This document shows, piece by piece, positions 34,510-46,480 of a DNA stretch of 64,000 nucleotides. The number at the start of each line of letters is the position of its first letter. Position 1 is the first letter of the stretch. Position numbers and translations under genes: made by a program. The stretch spans positions 29,214,879 to 29,278,878 of the forward strand of contig NC_084596.1 of the NCBI RefSeq assembly GCF_033807715.1. The letters are read 5' to 3'. The stretch is from Cololabis saira (lineage: Eukaryota > Chordata > Actinopteri > Beloniformes > Belonidae). Below the pieces are notes generated by a model. The model was not told the origin of the DNA. It did no database searches and was given only the letters and a program-made list of their open reading frames with translations.

Positions 34510-36590
34510 AGCAGAACATCTGTCCTCCTCCTTCACACCTTCTGTGGCCGTGTTTCCTCAGACCTCCCTGCCTCTCTCCATGCTCACTCACCCACAATTA
34601 GAAGCAGTTTGATTCCTTACCGTGAACACAGCAGATCAAATGACAGGGGTCAAGACAATTAAGATTTAAGGTTTACACCACCAGGTTTTCCTGATCAGTA
34701 TTCCTATTTAACATGAGCTACATGCAACAGCACAATCGGAATTAATGAATTAATTCTGCACTCTTCGAGTTATATTAAAATAGAGGAACAACCGTTGTTT
34801 TCCAGTATATACCTCTCACTTTATACGAAGCTATTTTACTGCCAAGCTTTTGAATAATGTAAAGGGTTCAACGGTGGTGTCTGATTTCTCCAAAAGTGCA
34901 GAAGCTATGTGAACAGTAGCAGCCTCAGGCCACATATTTGGCTTCTCAAAAGTTAAATGGCATCACAAAAGGGAAACATGTGATTTTAATGTCAATCAGT
35001 AATATTAGCAACAATAATGATACAATATCCCACAGGTATTATCCTGTAATTAAAATGGGTAATAATAGGATTTGGGTGGAGGTTTAGGGCAGGAGACCAC
35101 ACATGGGGTAAGCTTGTATTGTACATGCTTAATCAGATTAAAACTTAAATGTGATTATAAAAAAGAGTGACACAGACTTCACAGGAATGCTGACATAAAC
35201 CGGGCTGGTTTGCACAGTCCCTTCTGATGGGACAGAACTTTTCATTTTACTAAAACTCTCTTGGCAGACATTTTTGGGGGGATTTACACTCCAGTGGGCT
35301 GACAGAAAGTGTGAGTTACTGGTATAGATCTGCACATCTGGTTCCCCTTCAGTGATTCAAAGTTTGTGATATGCAGAAACAGCAAATGCTCATTAGACCA
35401 AATTTACTACATATTAGAAACAAACTGAACGGCATAGGAAATATGTCTGTTTTAAATATTTTCTTGGAAAGCCTGATGGGACCTAAAAGATATGGAGCAG
35501 AATGACGAACAAATCATTTGTTCAATATAAAGTGCCGTTGCAACATCAATCAAACAACTAAAAGAAGAGACCAGAAACAGCTTTAAACCCACTATAAACT
35601 GAAACATACTGACAAAAAACAATCACACAATAGGACAGCAGTGACATAAAATTGCCAAAAAAGCACACAACTGCTTAAAAAAAACATAAAATGACTGCAA
35701 GGAGATGTCAAATGCCCACAAAGAAACTCAAAGTAAAAACAAAAGATGAAATAATAACAGACCCTCAAAAAATTACTATGACAGAAAATAATCCAATTTA
35801 AAGTACGGTATGATAATACAAAATTTTCACCAAAATGTGCGTACAATACTCACTCTGTTGTGTTTTCTTGACAAGACATCAAGTATGGCGGATGAGGCTG
35901 ACTAAGGCCCATTTTTGTATTTATATCAAAATGACACGATTTCAAATGAATTGGTACTATTGTTGAGGAAGTAAATGACATCACACAGGCCAGCAAAACA
36001 GAATATGAAACATCAGCTCTTATCACCATCAACCCTCTGTGCTTCAGAAGATGAATGGCCACAGTCAAACTCTCTCTAACTCTGCAGTCTTCTGCACAGT
36101 CAGTTTTTATTAGCTGGCTGGAAGATATCCACTTGACGTGTGGAGTGAATGTTGCAAACATTCGCGTTTTCACACGCCACCCCTAAAAAACACCCATCCA
36201 TCCATTTCCTATACTTTCTTCAATCCTTTTCAGTGTCCCAGGGGGGATTTGGAGCCTAGCCCAGCTTCTATCAGTAGAGAGGTCGCCCCCTCAGGAACAT
36301 CTCTAGAAGATTTCAGGAATGCTGTGTATGTGTGAAAACCTTAAGTCTTAAAATGACTACAAAATGAAAAAATAATCACAGATGGAAGAAACCACAACAG
36401 CACTGAGGTACTATCAAGAAGCACAAGCCAATCTTGAAGGTAAAGAAAAAGGAACAAAAAAATAAACAAAAATTACCACATAGAGAAAATGACGTAAATC
36501 CCACCTATAGATATACAAAATGAGTCTACGAAGGAAAAAAATGCTGAAGAAAAAACAAATGTAAGGAAAAATAGCAAAGACCTAAAACAG
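34510..36590. other. Intergenic, no gene recognised
   Basis: AT-rich sequence with short frames only. No recognisable exons, RNA genes or element ends were seen. Confidence 0.5.
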
Positions 36591-36593
36591 TTA

Positions 36594-37945
36594 AGCAGCT
36601 TTCAAATAGAACGCGGTTTGCACCGGGGTGGGCGCAAACTCGGCGCAGAGTCGGCGCAGGTGGGCGCAAGGTGGGCGCAGACTCGGCGCAGAGCAGCGTG
36701 CACATCCGCGCATCGCGTAGGCCTACATATTTGTTGCAAGTTGCTTGGCGACCGAAAAAAAGTTTTTCCGGTCTGGCGCCGTTTTCCCACTCGTTTGGAC
36801 GTACAGTAGCCTACAGCTCGGTTTGAAAAATGTATCTGTCCCTGCTTAAAAAGAAAAGCCCGGGCTTTAGTTCTTCTTCTGAGGAGGAGGAGACGAGCAG
36901 CAGCAGCAAGGAGGGTTCATGAAATCCTCATGAGAAGACAGGATTTGGGGGAATACAGGCTGGTTCGGGAGCTACAGCTCCATGATGGCCAGGTCTACTT
37001 CAGGCTGAACAGGGAGCAGTTTGACAGCCTGTTGGGGAGAGTTGGAGCCTCAGCAGGATCAACCAACTTCAGGCTCCATCACTGCAACTGAACGCCTGGC
37101 CTCCCTTCCTCTCCTTTATATTTCTGTCCCTCAAGTTTCTCCATTTTTTCTTCAAGTCATCCACTGTAAATAGTTCAAAACATATTTTATTAAAAAACCT
37201 TTCTGAACTATGTTGTCGTTTTTTAGCTCATGTCAGTCATCTAGATTTTTAGATATGGACATGTAGTAAAGTATGTGCTTCAGTTTACAAAAGTATTGAC
37301 ACATGGTCTTTTCATAACCATATATTGATAAATGATTCAATTGATCCTGATATGAAGCATGGAAATGCAATATTTTATTTGAAACTAACATTTTATTGTT
37401 AAAAGAGCAAAATAATATCACATTTCTACCACTTTTAAACACCCTTGGTATGTCCAAACTCTGGGAGATTTCTCTCCACTTTTGTCTCTTTTTGTTGAGG
37501 TCACGATAGGCCTGCAGTCTCGCAACCCACAGCTCCTCACATGCTCATAGCCAACATCATTATCGGGCTAGATGACTTACCTCCATGTTGATCGTCTCTG
37601 ATCTACAACCTGCAAGTTTTTCACCCTCCACCACCTTTTCTCCTATTGGACACCGCCGAGATGTCGTCACAGGGCGCACGGTGAAATTAAAAAATGTTCA
37701 ATTCGCAGCGGCAGCCTGCGCCCTGTTGCGCACTGTTGCGCTCTGTTGCGCGGTGCGGCAACCCGGCGGCAGCTCGGCGGCATGCGCCCTCTTGCGCCCT
37801 TTGCCGCCGCGCAAACCCGGCGGTATGTGCCCTCTTGCGCGCCGCCGACCTCGGCGGCAGACCCCTGCGCCCTTGCGCGGCGGCAGCACATACACAATGA
37901 ATGGGAAAGCAGCTGCCGCTGTGCGCCCTCTAAGTGAAAGCCGCT
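36594..37945 (+). mobile_element. PIF/Harbinger derivative with TIRs and TTA target duplication
   Basis: Terminal inverted repeats match at 17 of the first 22 bases: agcagctttcaaatagaacg at 36594, and agcggctttcacttagaggg reading inward on the other strand from 37945. Identical 3-bp duplications TTA flank the element (36591-36593, 37946-37948), the TWA type expected of Harbinger. Both sub-terminal regions are strikingly GC-rich with repeated ggcgca/tgcgcc words. The interior keeps a truncated transposase start (36828-37090), so the 1352-bp element is an internally deleted, non-autonomous copy. Confidence 0.85.
36828..37090 (+). pseudogene. Truncated, frame-broken start of a PIF/Harbinger (HARBI1-like) transposase
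   Basis: A frame opens MYLSLLKKKSPGF with a Ser/Glu-rich stretch and stops at about 36921. An overlapping frame continues with an Arg-rich run, then VHEILMRRQDLGEYRLVREL and QVYFRLNREQFDSLLGRVGA. The pattern of basic run, GEY..L..EL, then YFR...FD.LL is the N-terminal signature of Harbinger transposases. It ends at a stop near 37090, and the DDE catalytic region is absent. Confidence 0.7.
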
Positions 37946-37949
37946 TTAC

Positions 37950-40400
37950 ACAAAGCAAAGAAATCATAGAAATCAGCTAAACAAAGATGCAAAACAATAT
38001 CAAAGCACACACCTCAACATCCCAGGATGTATAGAGCACACTTTTACAAGCAAAAGTCCTTGCTAGGGCAGGCTGGCCGGGGTTTCGTTCTGATTTTGGA
38101 AATCTTTGTTCAGTCCAAATAAGATTTCATTATAAATAATTCAAACTGTTAATGTATACATGAGATGATATATTTCTGCCTTCAGTATAAATTGTTCTCT
38201 TTCATGGTTCAGATGTATGTATGAACCCTCGTTTACAATGTGTGTTTTTTTATGCTATAATAATAATATATTAATACAAATTTAGAAACAACCATGAAGC
38301 AAAGTGGACTTCATTCTGGATAAATGTCGGCTGTCTAGTATCAATAAATAGCACATCCTGTCCATTCACCTTTTATATACTGAAACTGTAGGCTTGAGCA
38401 TTACTGCATGCAGATTATTGTCAAATATATCCAAGTATACAAAGAAAATGTTAGCTTTTCCTCCCCTCAACATCAAAATGGCTCGCCATGACAGCTTTGA
38501 ATATATCACTGTGATAAATTCAAAACAGCCATGACCAGATCTACTGCCCACATTTTCCATGCATTTTTTCTGTGAAGTGAGTGATGCTTGACCACCCCTT
38601 TACTTTTTAAAGAGACACCCATCACCACTACCCGACAGGCAATGAACAAAGCTATTCATTGCTTACATGTTATCTGTTCAGTATCTGTGCACAAAATTCT
38701 TTCTTGTGGCTCTTCTTAGTTCAGTTCAGAGCAGTGTACTCTTTGCATATGTAGCACGTCTCAAAATAAAATTCATGACTATTTTCTCTCTTTGTGTCCT
38801 TGAACTTCACTATCATAAATTATATGAGCACAATGTCAATAACAGGAACATCTGAGGGCCACATGGGATGCAACAAAGACTGTTGCCTCTCAGACAAAGA
38901 AATGATCATTCCTTTTTTATACAGATTAGTTCAATATATTTGGGAAAGAAAAGCAGCCTCTTGCACTTTTACACACAAATATGTTTTATTTTGTTTTTCC
39001 TCCAAGAATGAAACCTTTATCTTGGGAAAGCAACATGGAAAGTATAACACCTGGTATGTATCAGTAAATTGAAGGGAGGAAAGGCCAAGCCATATGTCTA
39101 CCTTAAGTCTTCAAAGCAGCTTGAACGTGTATCTAAGTGCATTTCAAGACTGAAACAATCCAAAAAGGAAATTTATCACTGAACTGATATTTTGGGGCTC
39201 TAAAGGATTTTCTTTCATAAACATCACATGCAGCATGTTTTTCAGCTAAATCAAATGTCATTCGAGCTTGGGCATCTGCAACTGAAGGGATATTTTGAAC
39301 ACATTTATGCAGACAACCCACGTGTGTCAGTAATAATTTCAGTTATGCCATATTTATAACGTCTGTCTTTAAATCAACTGAAACAAACTGAATTACCATT
39401 AACGTGTGCAGCCTTTAACACACAAGCAACCCATTGTTTCTTCACAGAAGCACATCCAATCGCTTGATATTCTGAAAAATGCCCCTTGATCATTTTTTTG
39501 TACTCAATCTCATTTTGATAGTTGATAGCTTGACGTGAATTGTGAAAACAGACGTGGAGAAAATCGATCAAGATTATTTAGGTCCTGTCATTGTTGTAAT
39601 GGTTTACGCAGGAGGAGAACAGCTGCAGAGCACCTAGACAAATTCAAAGCTTTACTCAAGACACACAGTCAGCATTGCAAACAAAGCAGAGTGGAGCAGG
39701 CAAAAAGTAAAAGTAGATGAATAAAATAAATAAAATTAAAAAAAGGTTTAAAAAATTAGTTCAAATATAGAAAAACTGATGTAAGGCATCCAAACGCTGG
39801 AAAACAGCTGAATATTATGATAAAAAGTACAAAAAGTTCATATGGAATACTTTATCAATTAGAATGCTTTTATTCTTAATAATAACGTGTAATTTTGACA
39901 TGGTATTTGTAACACAGCACATTTTGCCAGACAGGCAGCCACAGTAGAAGTAGTAATTTAGCAGATGGTGTGTCTTCAAATGAAGACAGATTGTTGCTTA
40001 ATGCTTCATAATTTTGTCCACAATTTACAGTCATTTTAAAACATTTTTCATTTCTTTTGAATTTATGGTGTAGTTTGGTCATGAGTCTGCAATTTAAAAA
40101 AAAATCATAGATCTTATTAAGCTACACAGAGATTGTTGTAAAAAGATGCTTTATTTCACCTCCAGCTTCCAGCTGTGTATTCACAATGATCCCACAAAGA
40201 CGTAATATTGTCTCCCCTGTGGGTGCTTTATGTTGTTACGGCATTCTGCAACCTGGAGAAAGTCCCTTTCTTTCTTTGTGGCCCAGGGCCAGCCACAAGT
40301 CCCTGATGTGTCTGGTCACAGGCAGATATTTTTATGTCAGTGGCGAATAAAGCACAGTGTGGAACAAGTGCTAACATATATTAAGGTTTCTAGCTGCTTG
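37950..40400. other. Intergenic, no gene recognised
   Basis: AT-rich DNA with only short frames and no recognised homology, repeat boundary or RNA gene. Confidence 0.5.
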
Positions 40401-40404
40401 TGTG

Positions 40405-40600
<196 letters not shown>

Positions 40601-41000
40601 CAACACCAACAACTTGAACTCAAGGGAGATAAATCGTCCTGGGAGTATTTTGTAACTACTGTGTACCTTCCTATTATAAAGTATAAAAAATAAATAAATA
40701 AATAAAATAGTGAAATTATGAAATCAATGATTTTGTAAATTATGAACCTACAGGTTATTGTTGCATCCTAGCACATACCTCTTGAGTATTTACAGTGTAT
40801 TATGTCATCGTGTTAGTATTTCCTTGCTGATATTTAATCTTATAATCAATTTTGTAATTACCATTCAAGGATGTGTAATTTATTAAAATAAGTTAAATAG
40901 ATCAAACCTGAAAAAGACTGATAAAAAAATAATACTTTATGGTTTTTGTTTTACAGATGTATATCTGGCCACTTTTGTTTAGACTGCTTCTCCCATGACC

Positions 41001-41159
41001 TGAATCTGCATAAATTAGTGGATGGATGGATGGATGGATGGATGGATGGATGGATGGATGGATGGATGGATGGATGGATGGATGGATGGATGGATGGATG
41101 GATGGATGGATGGATGGATGGATGGATGGATGGATGGATGGATGGATGGAGGGATGGAT
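41001..41159 (+). repeat. (GGAT)n array with shared 5' flank, copy 2
   Basis: About 33 GGAT units, with one GGAG interruption near the end, follow the sequence tgaatctgcataaattag. The same flank precedes the array at 30 kb. The text before 41001 and after 41159 differs from the 30-kb locus, so the shared segment marks the end of a common precursor. Confidence 0.85.
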
Positions 41160-42740
41160 TTGACACATCTATTTCTTCTTCTTCAGAGTAAAAACTAAAC
41201 TGTGTTTTTTGTTCCATTTACTGAAGATTTTCAAATGTACACGTTCAGCTAGTGCACATAGAATGGACGTGTAAAATATTAAATTACAGTGTAAAAAATG
41301 GATCGTACATAGGAGGTGCAGAGCTGAATTATATAAATACCACGGTTCTACCCTTACAGTTACCCTGTAATTACACAGTATTTCCAGGAGTGTGGGATGG
41401 ATTATTTATTGATTGAAGTATAGCCATGTTATTGTAAAATTACAATTTATGAAGTTGGAGTAAACTGGAATATGTATCCCTCTTTTTTCCTTGTTTTTCA
41501 TCATCTGCCATTTTCCCTTCTTACTTCTTACTATTGCAAAAAAGTGCAGGCAAACAATAACAGTAACCACTAATAAACCATACAGGATCCTTTCATCTGA
41601 GGGTAGAATCAATTTACAAATACTGAGAAAAAGAAATAAATATATTATCTTGCATCTTTACTGTATTACAGATTAAGATAAAAGTATTTGTATTTGTAAC
41701 TCTGATGGACTGGTGCCCAGTCCAGAGTGTACCCGTGACAAAACTAGATGGAAATTAGGAAATCTAATATCTAAAGTAAATAAATTCACTGTGTTTTGTA
41801 AAATGTCACATTTGAGATAAAGGTTGGATTATAATGGCTGACTCCCAATCAGCAAAACTGGCTTGAACATAAAACTTCTTGCTGAGTCTAAAGTTTCCTC
41901 CTCTTGGACCACCACTGCAACAGAACATTGATAGGATTTGTAATGGTTTTCCTGTGTCTCAGACTCTGTCGCCATGAATCATGCCCACCGCAGGAGCTTC
42001 TCTGGACAGTGAGGTGTCATTTCACAATAAATAACATGTGCACTGATGGACGGGATGGACTGTAAGTGGGCTGAGAGAACCATTATTTACTCTGATGGGG
42101 AAAACAAATACATATGGTGCTTAGATAAACTTCAAACAGGGGACAGACATCCTGAGAGCAGAGAGCTGTTTTGCATGTCTCTTCGGACTAGAGAGGAAAG
42201 AGAGATTTGGCAGTGTTTAGAAAGCAGAAGTCCCTCCCGATAAGATAAATGCACAATGTCTAAACAGAGATAATGATATTTGTTGTGTTTTGCAGCTTTG
42301 GATGATGCAGCCATGCAACATCTTTTGAAAACCGTTGTTGCAGTGCAAACATTTATTATACTAAATATACAGTCCTTTATAGTTTTTAAATATTCAGGTT
42401 CCGAGAGTTTGATTAGAATAAGACAGCAGAATTAGCATAGTTTTCACTAGAAATACAATTATATGATTAATTACATCATTACTAAGTTGTCCAATTTTTC
42501 TTTGTTTTGTTTTTAAAGAACAACTTGTGTGAAAAAGCCTCCTGCCAAATGTGAAGCAGCAAAGCTGTTCATGTTTGTTTGTTATCCACCAGGATAAGTT
42601 ATCAGAATTCCAGTTAAACATATTTAACATAATTTTCATTTGTTTTAAAATCAGAAAAAAAACATTTATTTAAAATAATAATTAACGATTGTTCTTAAAT
42701 GTGTGTAATGATAAATATAGAAAAAGTTTTTCCTATATAC
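41160..42740. other. Intergenic; small retroposon fragment near 41702-41740
   Basis: No gene is seen. The piece ctgatggactggtgcccagt and its continuation resemble the internal region of the SINE-like retroposon at 49.7 kb (gtgatggactggcgacctgt), so this is probably an isolated, diverged fragment of that family. Confidence 0.45.
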
Positions 42741-42747
42741 ATGACGG

Positions 42748-42882
42748 CCTCTCGCCTGAAAATTAGTTGTGATGGGCTCCGGCAGACCCCCGTGACCCTG
42801 CAAAGGATATAGCGGGTATAGAAAATGATGGATGGATGGATGGATGGATGGATGGATGGATGGATGGATGGATGGATGGATG
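42748..42882 (+). mobile_element. 5'-truncated copy of the (GGAT)n-tailed retroposon
   Basis: From cctctcgcctgaaaattag onward the sequence follows the 3' end of the complete copy at 49.7 kb (cagacccccgtgaccctgca, then a GGAT array). An 8-bp duplication atgacggc flanks it (42741-42748 and 42880-42887). Truncation at the 5' end plus a target duplication is the hallmark of LINE-type target-primed insertion. Confidence 0.75.
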
Positions 42883-42889
42883 ACGGCTT

Positions 42890-44880
42890 TCTACATTGTA
42901 ATTAGTTCTTGTTACATTTTAAAGTGTGTCTAAGTGTGTCTCCTCAAAGGAGGAGACCAACGAGTGCAACATGAAGAATCAAGTGCTGCCAATTCAGTTG
43001 GTGTGCGTATCCAGCTTGGTGGGCCAAATGAAGCATTTGAGATGTCCCTGTAGAAACCTCATGCATTAACATTGTGATCATAATCTTGCAAATGACTTAG
43101 GAATTAAGCTTTTTCTGAAGGTAATGTTCACATCTCAAGAACAGCTTGAGACGTGAGGCCAGGCTATCAACCTAAATACCCCAAACTCCATGTTTTCCTG
43201 TGGGTTTAACATAGTTATTGTCAGTGGACTACATGTATGTTAACCTTTAAACCTGAAATAGCCTACAAGTTATATTTTTACAATCAAATCTAATATAATC
43301 TCATATCATCTTAATACACGCTTTGGTAAAGCGTGTATTGAGTGGTGACATGTTTCACGTAGCCAGTCATAGTGAGATTCAGATATCTTAAGCCACAGAT
43401 ATGAACCTGAACTTATTAAGTAATTTCCATTTAACTCTTTAGCTTTTCATACACTTAATTAGAATAATAAACAGTATATGCTGTGAGGTCCTGGGTTAAA
43501 AAAAACTGGAACATTTGAAAATATTTTCCTCTAAATTGACCTCCCAGGTGAGATTGCATGCAAAGAAATAAACATAATTAATTGCTAAAACAAGCACAAA
43601 CCACGTTGTTGGACAGCCAGGCCTCACAATCGCCCATTCAGCTGTTTGTGTTTTTGTTGTAAGTCATATTTTACCTCCTGCTGCACCACCTGTACTACTG
43701 GTTCAACGTCTGATGTGGTCCACCACCCTCTCAGCGCTGGCAGCCTACATGTGTGGCACCCATCAAGTTTGCAGCAACAGATAGCATCATCGCTGCTCTG
43801 ACAGACGCTCATACGTCAAGTGGCGGTTTTCCCCATATAACATTTGGCCCACAGTGAGTGTGAGAGCTTGACAGAAAAGGGAGTTTCCCAGTGTTTTCTC
43901 CAAGGGACTGTATGTTTGTCTTGTACCTGCACAGTCAAAATAAACCAAAATACTTTTCCTTCTTTTTTTATGATATTTGTGTGTGTGTAATATTCAGGGT
44001 TTTCAGTAACCCCACACACGAAAGCATGCTGGAAAACAACACGTCACAGAATATGGGATACCCGCAGAGCCGCCATGGTAACATGATAAACATCATGTCT
44101 GCCATTAAATAGAATAAAGCAAATAACATGAGTCACTGATTCTCATTTTTCATGCCTCTATCCATGCTGCATCAGCAACATATATGCTAAAGAAAACAAG
44201 CAGACCTAAAAACGCTGGGTGGGTTTGTGCTTCAGTTTCAGCTTTGGCTTCGCTGTTGTAAAAATTGGTGGGGGAAAATGTGAGCTGAGGAGGGTGACGC
44301 CCAGTCAGCGTCAGGTGAGTCATTTTATGTGGCAGTTCAGGTTGCAGGCAGTCCAAACCGCCCGCGTCTTCTTGTGGCCAGCATTGGTAAAATGTTGGTG
44401 GGGAGAAAAGGGAAAAATTGAGGTAGACTTGATTCACCCTGGTCTGTGACAGGTGTGTGTGTGTGTGTGTGTTTTTTTTTTCTTAGTTTACCTACACTGC
44501 TCTTCACTAGACAGAAGGGGAATGCCTGGTGGTACTGAACAGATAACTGCATCTGGTACTCTATGGCTGTTCACCATATTATTTAGATAACCTGATAAAA
44601 ATCTTGTTTTGTTGCAACTCTTATAATAGTGTATTTAGAAATAGAAAGCCATCTGTATTGCTTTTAAGCTTGAGAAACATTTTCTACCAATTATCTCTAC
44701 CGATTATCTTAATCAACAAATGTTAAACATTTGATTGTGTGTATACAAGGTGAAGGTAGCAATAGCTCTGACAGGCCGTAATGCTGACATTGGTTGCGAA
44801 CACAATGAAACTCATCTGATCATATCTAAAATAATTTCATAATAATAACAGCATAGAGGCATCAAAATAGCTGTCAACTA
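42890..44880. other. Intergenic, no gene recognised
   Basis: Short frames only. A short TG run occurs at about 44453-44471. No element boundaries were seen. Confidence 0.5.
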
Positions 44881-44882
44881 AC

Positions 44883-45594
44883 CCTGCATTCACACCAAAA
44901 GCTTGCATCGCGCCGCCTGCCAGCTCAAGCCGGCGCTTGCAGTAGGCAGCCTAGCGGCAGGGCTTTCAGGCTGTGGATGCAGAACTGGAAGGAAAAAAAG
45001 TGTATGTATATATGTATAGCATGCAAATCTTCGGTTTTACTGTTTCACCATGGATCGCACTTTGGGAAGCCTTCTTTGAATTGCAGCAAAGCATTTTCTG
45101 CGGAAGCGCAGGGCCCGGCGCCGTGGGTCCATCTGGGTCCACAAAGCTGCAAATCCGGCAACTCCACAGGGGATTTCGACGGCTGATATCGGAGCTTCGT
45201 TTTATTTCACTTGAGCCTGTTACTTAGCAGATAGGCTAATAATTCCAGACACCTTTTTCAAGCATCCAACTTCTTCTTAATGTATCTATATCTTAATAAA
45301 GTGACATTGTATAACTCTGGATACAGAGACCGTGATTATTAGTTTTTCTTCCATCTTCGTATTCTCTTTCTCCCGTCTTGGGAGAGGCTTCTCGCCTTGG
45401 GAATCCCGGTCGGTAATTGGATGCTGCTTTGGATGCTGCTGGTCATTTGCATAACGTTGATATTCTCTCAAGTTCAAAGTGACGCTCGCTCGTTGCTGCT
45501 GACGCGCCAGATGCCCTTTGTAGCAAGCGATCATTTAAAATGAATGGCTGCTGGCTACTTATGACGCTCGTGATGCTCTTGCTGTGAATGCAGG
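44883..45594. mobile_element. TIR element, probably Harbinger-related, with MADF-like remnant
   Basis: The ends are inverted repeats matching at about 17 of 20 bases: cctgcattcacaccaaaagc at 44883 and cctgcattcacagcaagagc inward from 45594. The left sub-terminal region is rich in gccg/cggc words. The interior carries the beginning of a MADF-like protein on the minus strand, the accessory protein type found in many Harbinger elements. No target duplication was found, so the superfamily call is an inference. Confidence 0.6.
45286..45345 (-). pseudogene. Remnant of a MADF-domain accessory protein
   Basis: The minus-strand frame reads MEEKLIITVSVSRVIQ before it stops. MADF domains typically begin with (M)EEKLI..V..HPVLYD, so this is plausibly the first ~20 residues, followed by degeneration. 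The frame extends upstream to 45534 without recognisable sequence. It is too short to be functional. Confidence 0.4.
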
Positions 45595-46199
45595 AGGGGT
45601 CACACTGGCTATGGCTACTTTTTGCATGCTATCAATTGTTGCACCATAAGAAATGTCAGTGAATGTATTATAAGGATTATATATCTGGGAGCAATTAAAG
45701 TAGCAAAAATGTACGCTTATTCATCCCATAAGTTTATATGAGTAAAAATGGTAGGAGGGGGCTCACGCTTATGCATACAGGCAACTTAGGTTGTACCATG
45801 CTGTGTCCAGGCACCAATTTATTCTCCCTCCAAATCCCCCCACTGGTCTGCACTCACATTACTCCAGTCTCATGCTTCAGTACAATTGTTGCTTGAACAT
45901 ACATCATCACGCTGTTACACACCCACATGACGCCACATCAGGGCTGCAAGTTGTCAGAAGAGTGTAGCCTGCATTTACAGGCCATGCCTACATTGCATGC
46001 TCGCTATCATCCAGATTCATGTCCAGCTACACCGTGCCCAAGCAGCACACCTCTTCCACCCATTTCAGAGACAATGCAATCCAATTAGGCAAGAAATGTC
46101 AGATTAATGGATAGCAATTTCTTGAAACCAGGCGACAAACATCTCCTGATTTTCATCTTTGCATTCTTTATATATATTTATATAAATCTATTTTTTTAG

Positions 46200-46480
46200 G
46201 AATGTTGGGGCTGACCTGTGCTGCACCTCCCCCTTCTCACCCTTTCCAGTCTCATTTAAGCCTTTAATCAAAGGGACATCTGGATTGCATTGAGCGTTGC
46301 AGAGAGAGGCCTGATTGTCGTTAAGCAGACCACGCAATGATGTCACTTTTTATTAATAATGATGCTGCCCACAGCAGACGCATTTATCTTACTGTCGAAG
46401 GATTCAGAGACCAGTCTGAGGACATGACAATGACTACACGGACAATTTTACTGGACAGCTGAGAAAACAAGCAGATGCTT
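46200..46480. promoter_or_regulatory. Candidate enhancer with TCF/LEF consensus
   Basis: A balanced, repeat-free block contains AATCAAAGG (46266-46274), the TCF/LEF consensus on the minus strand, within the near-palindrome cctttaatcaaaggg. It also holds tattaataatgatg, a homeodomain-type AT core. Evidence is motif and composition only. Confidence 0.22.
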
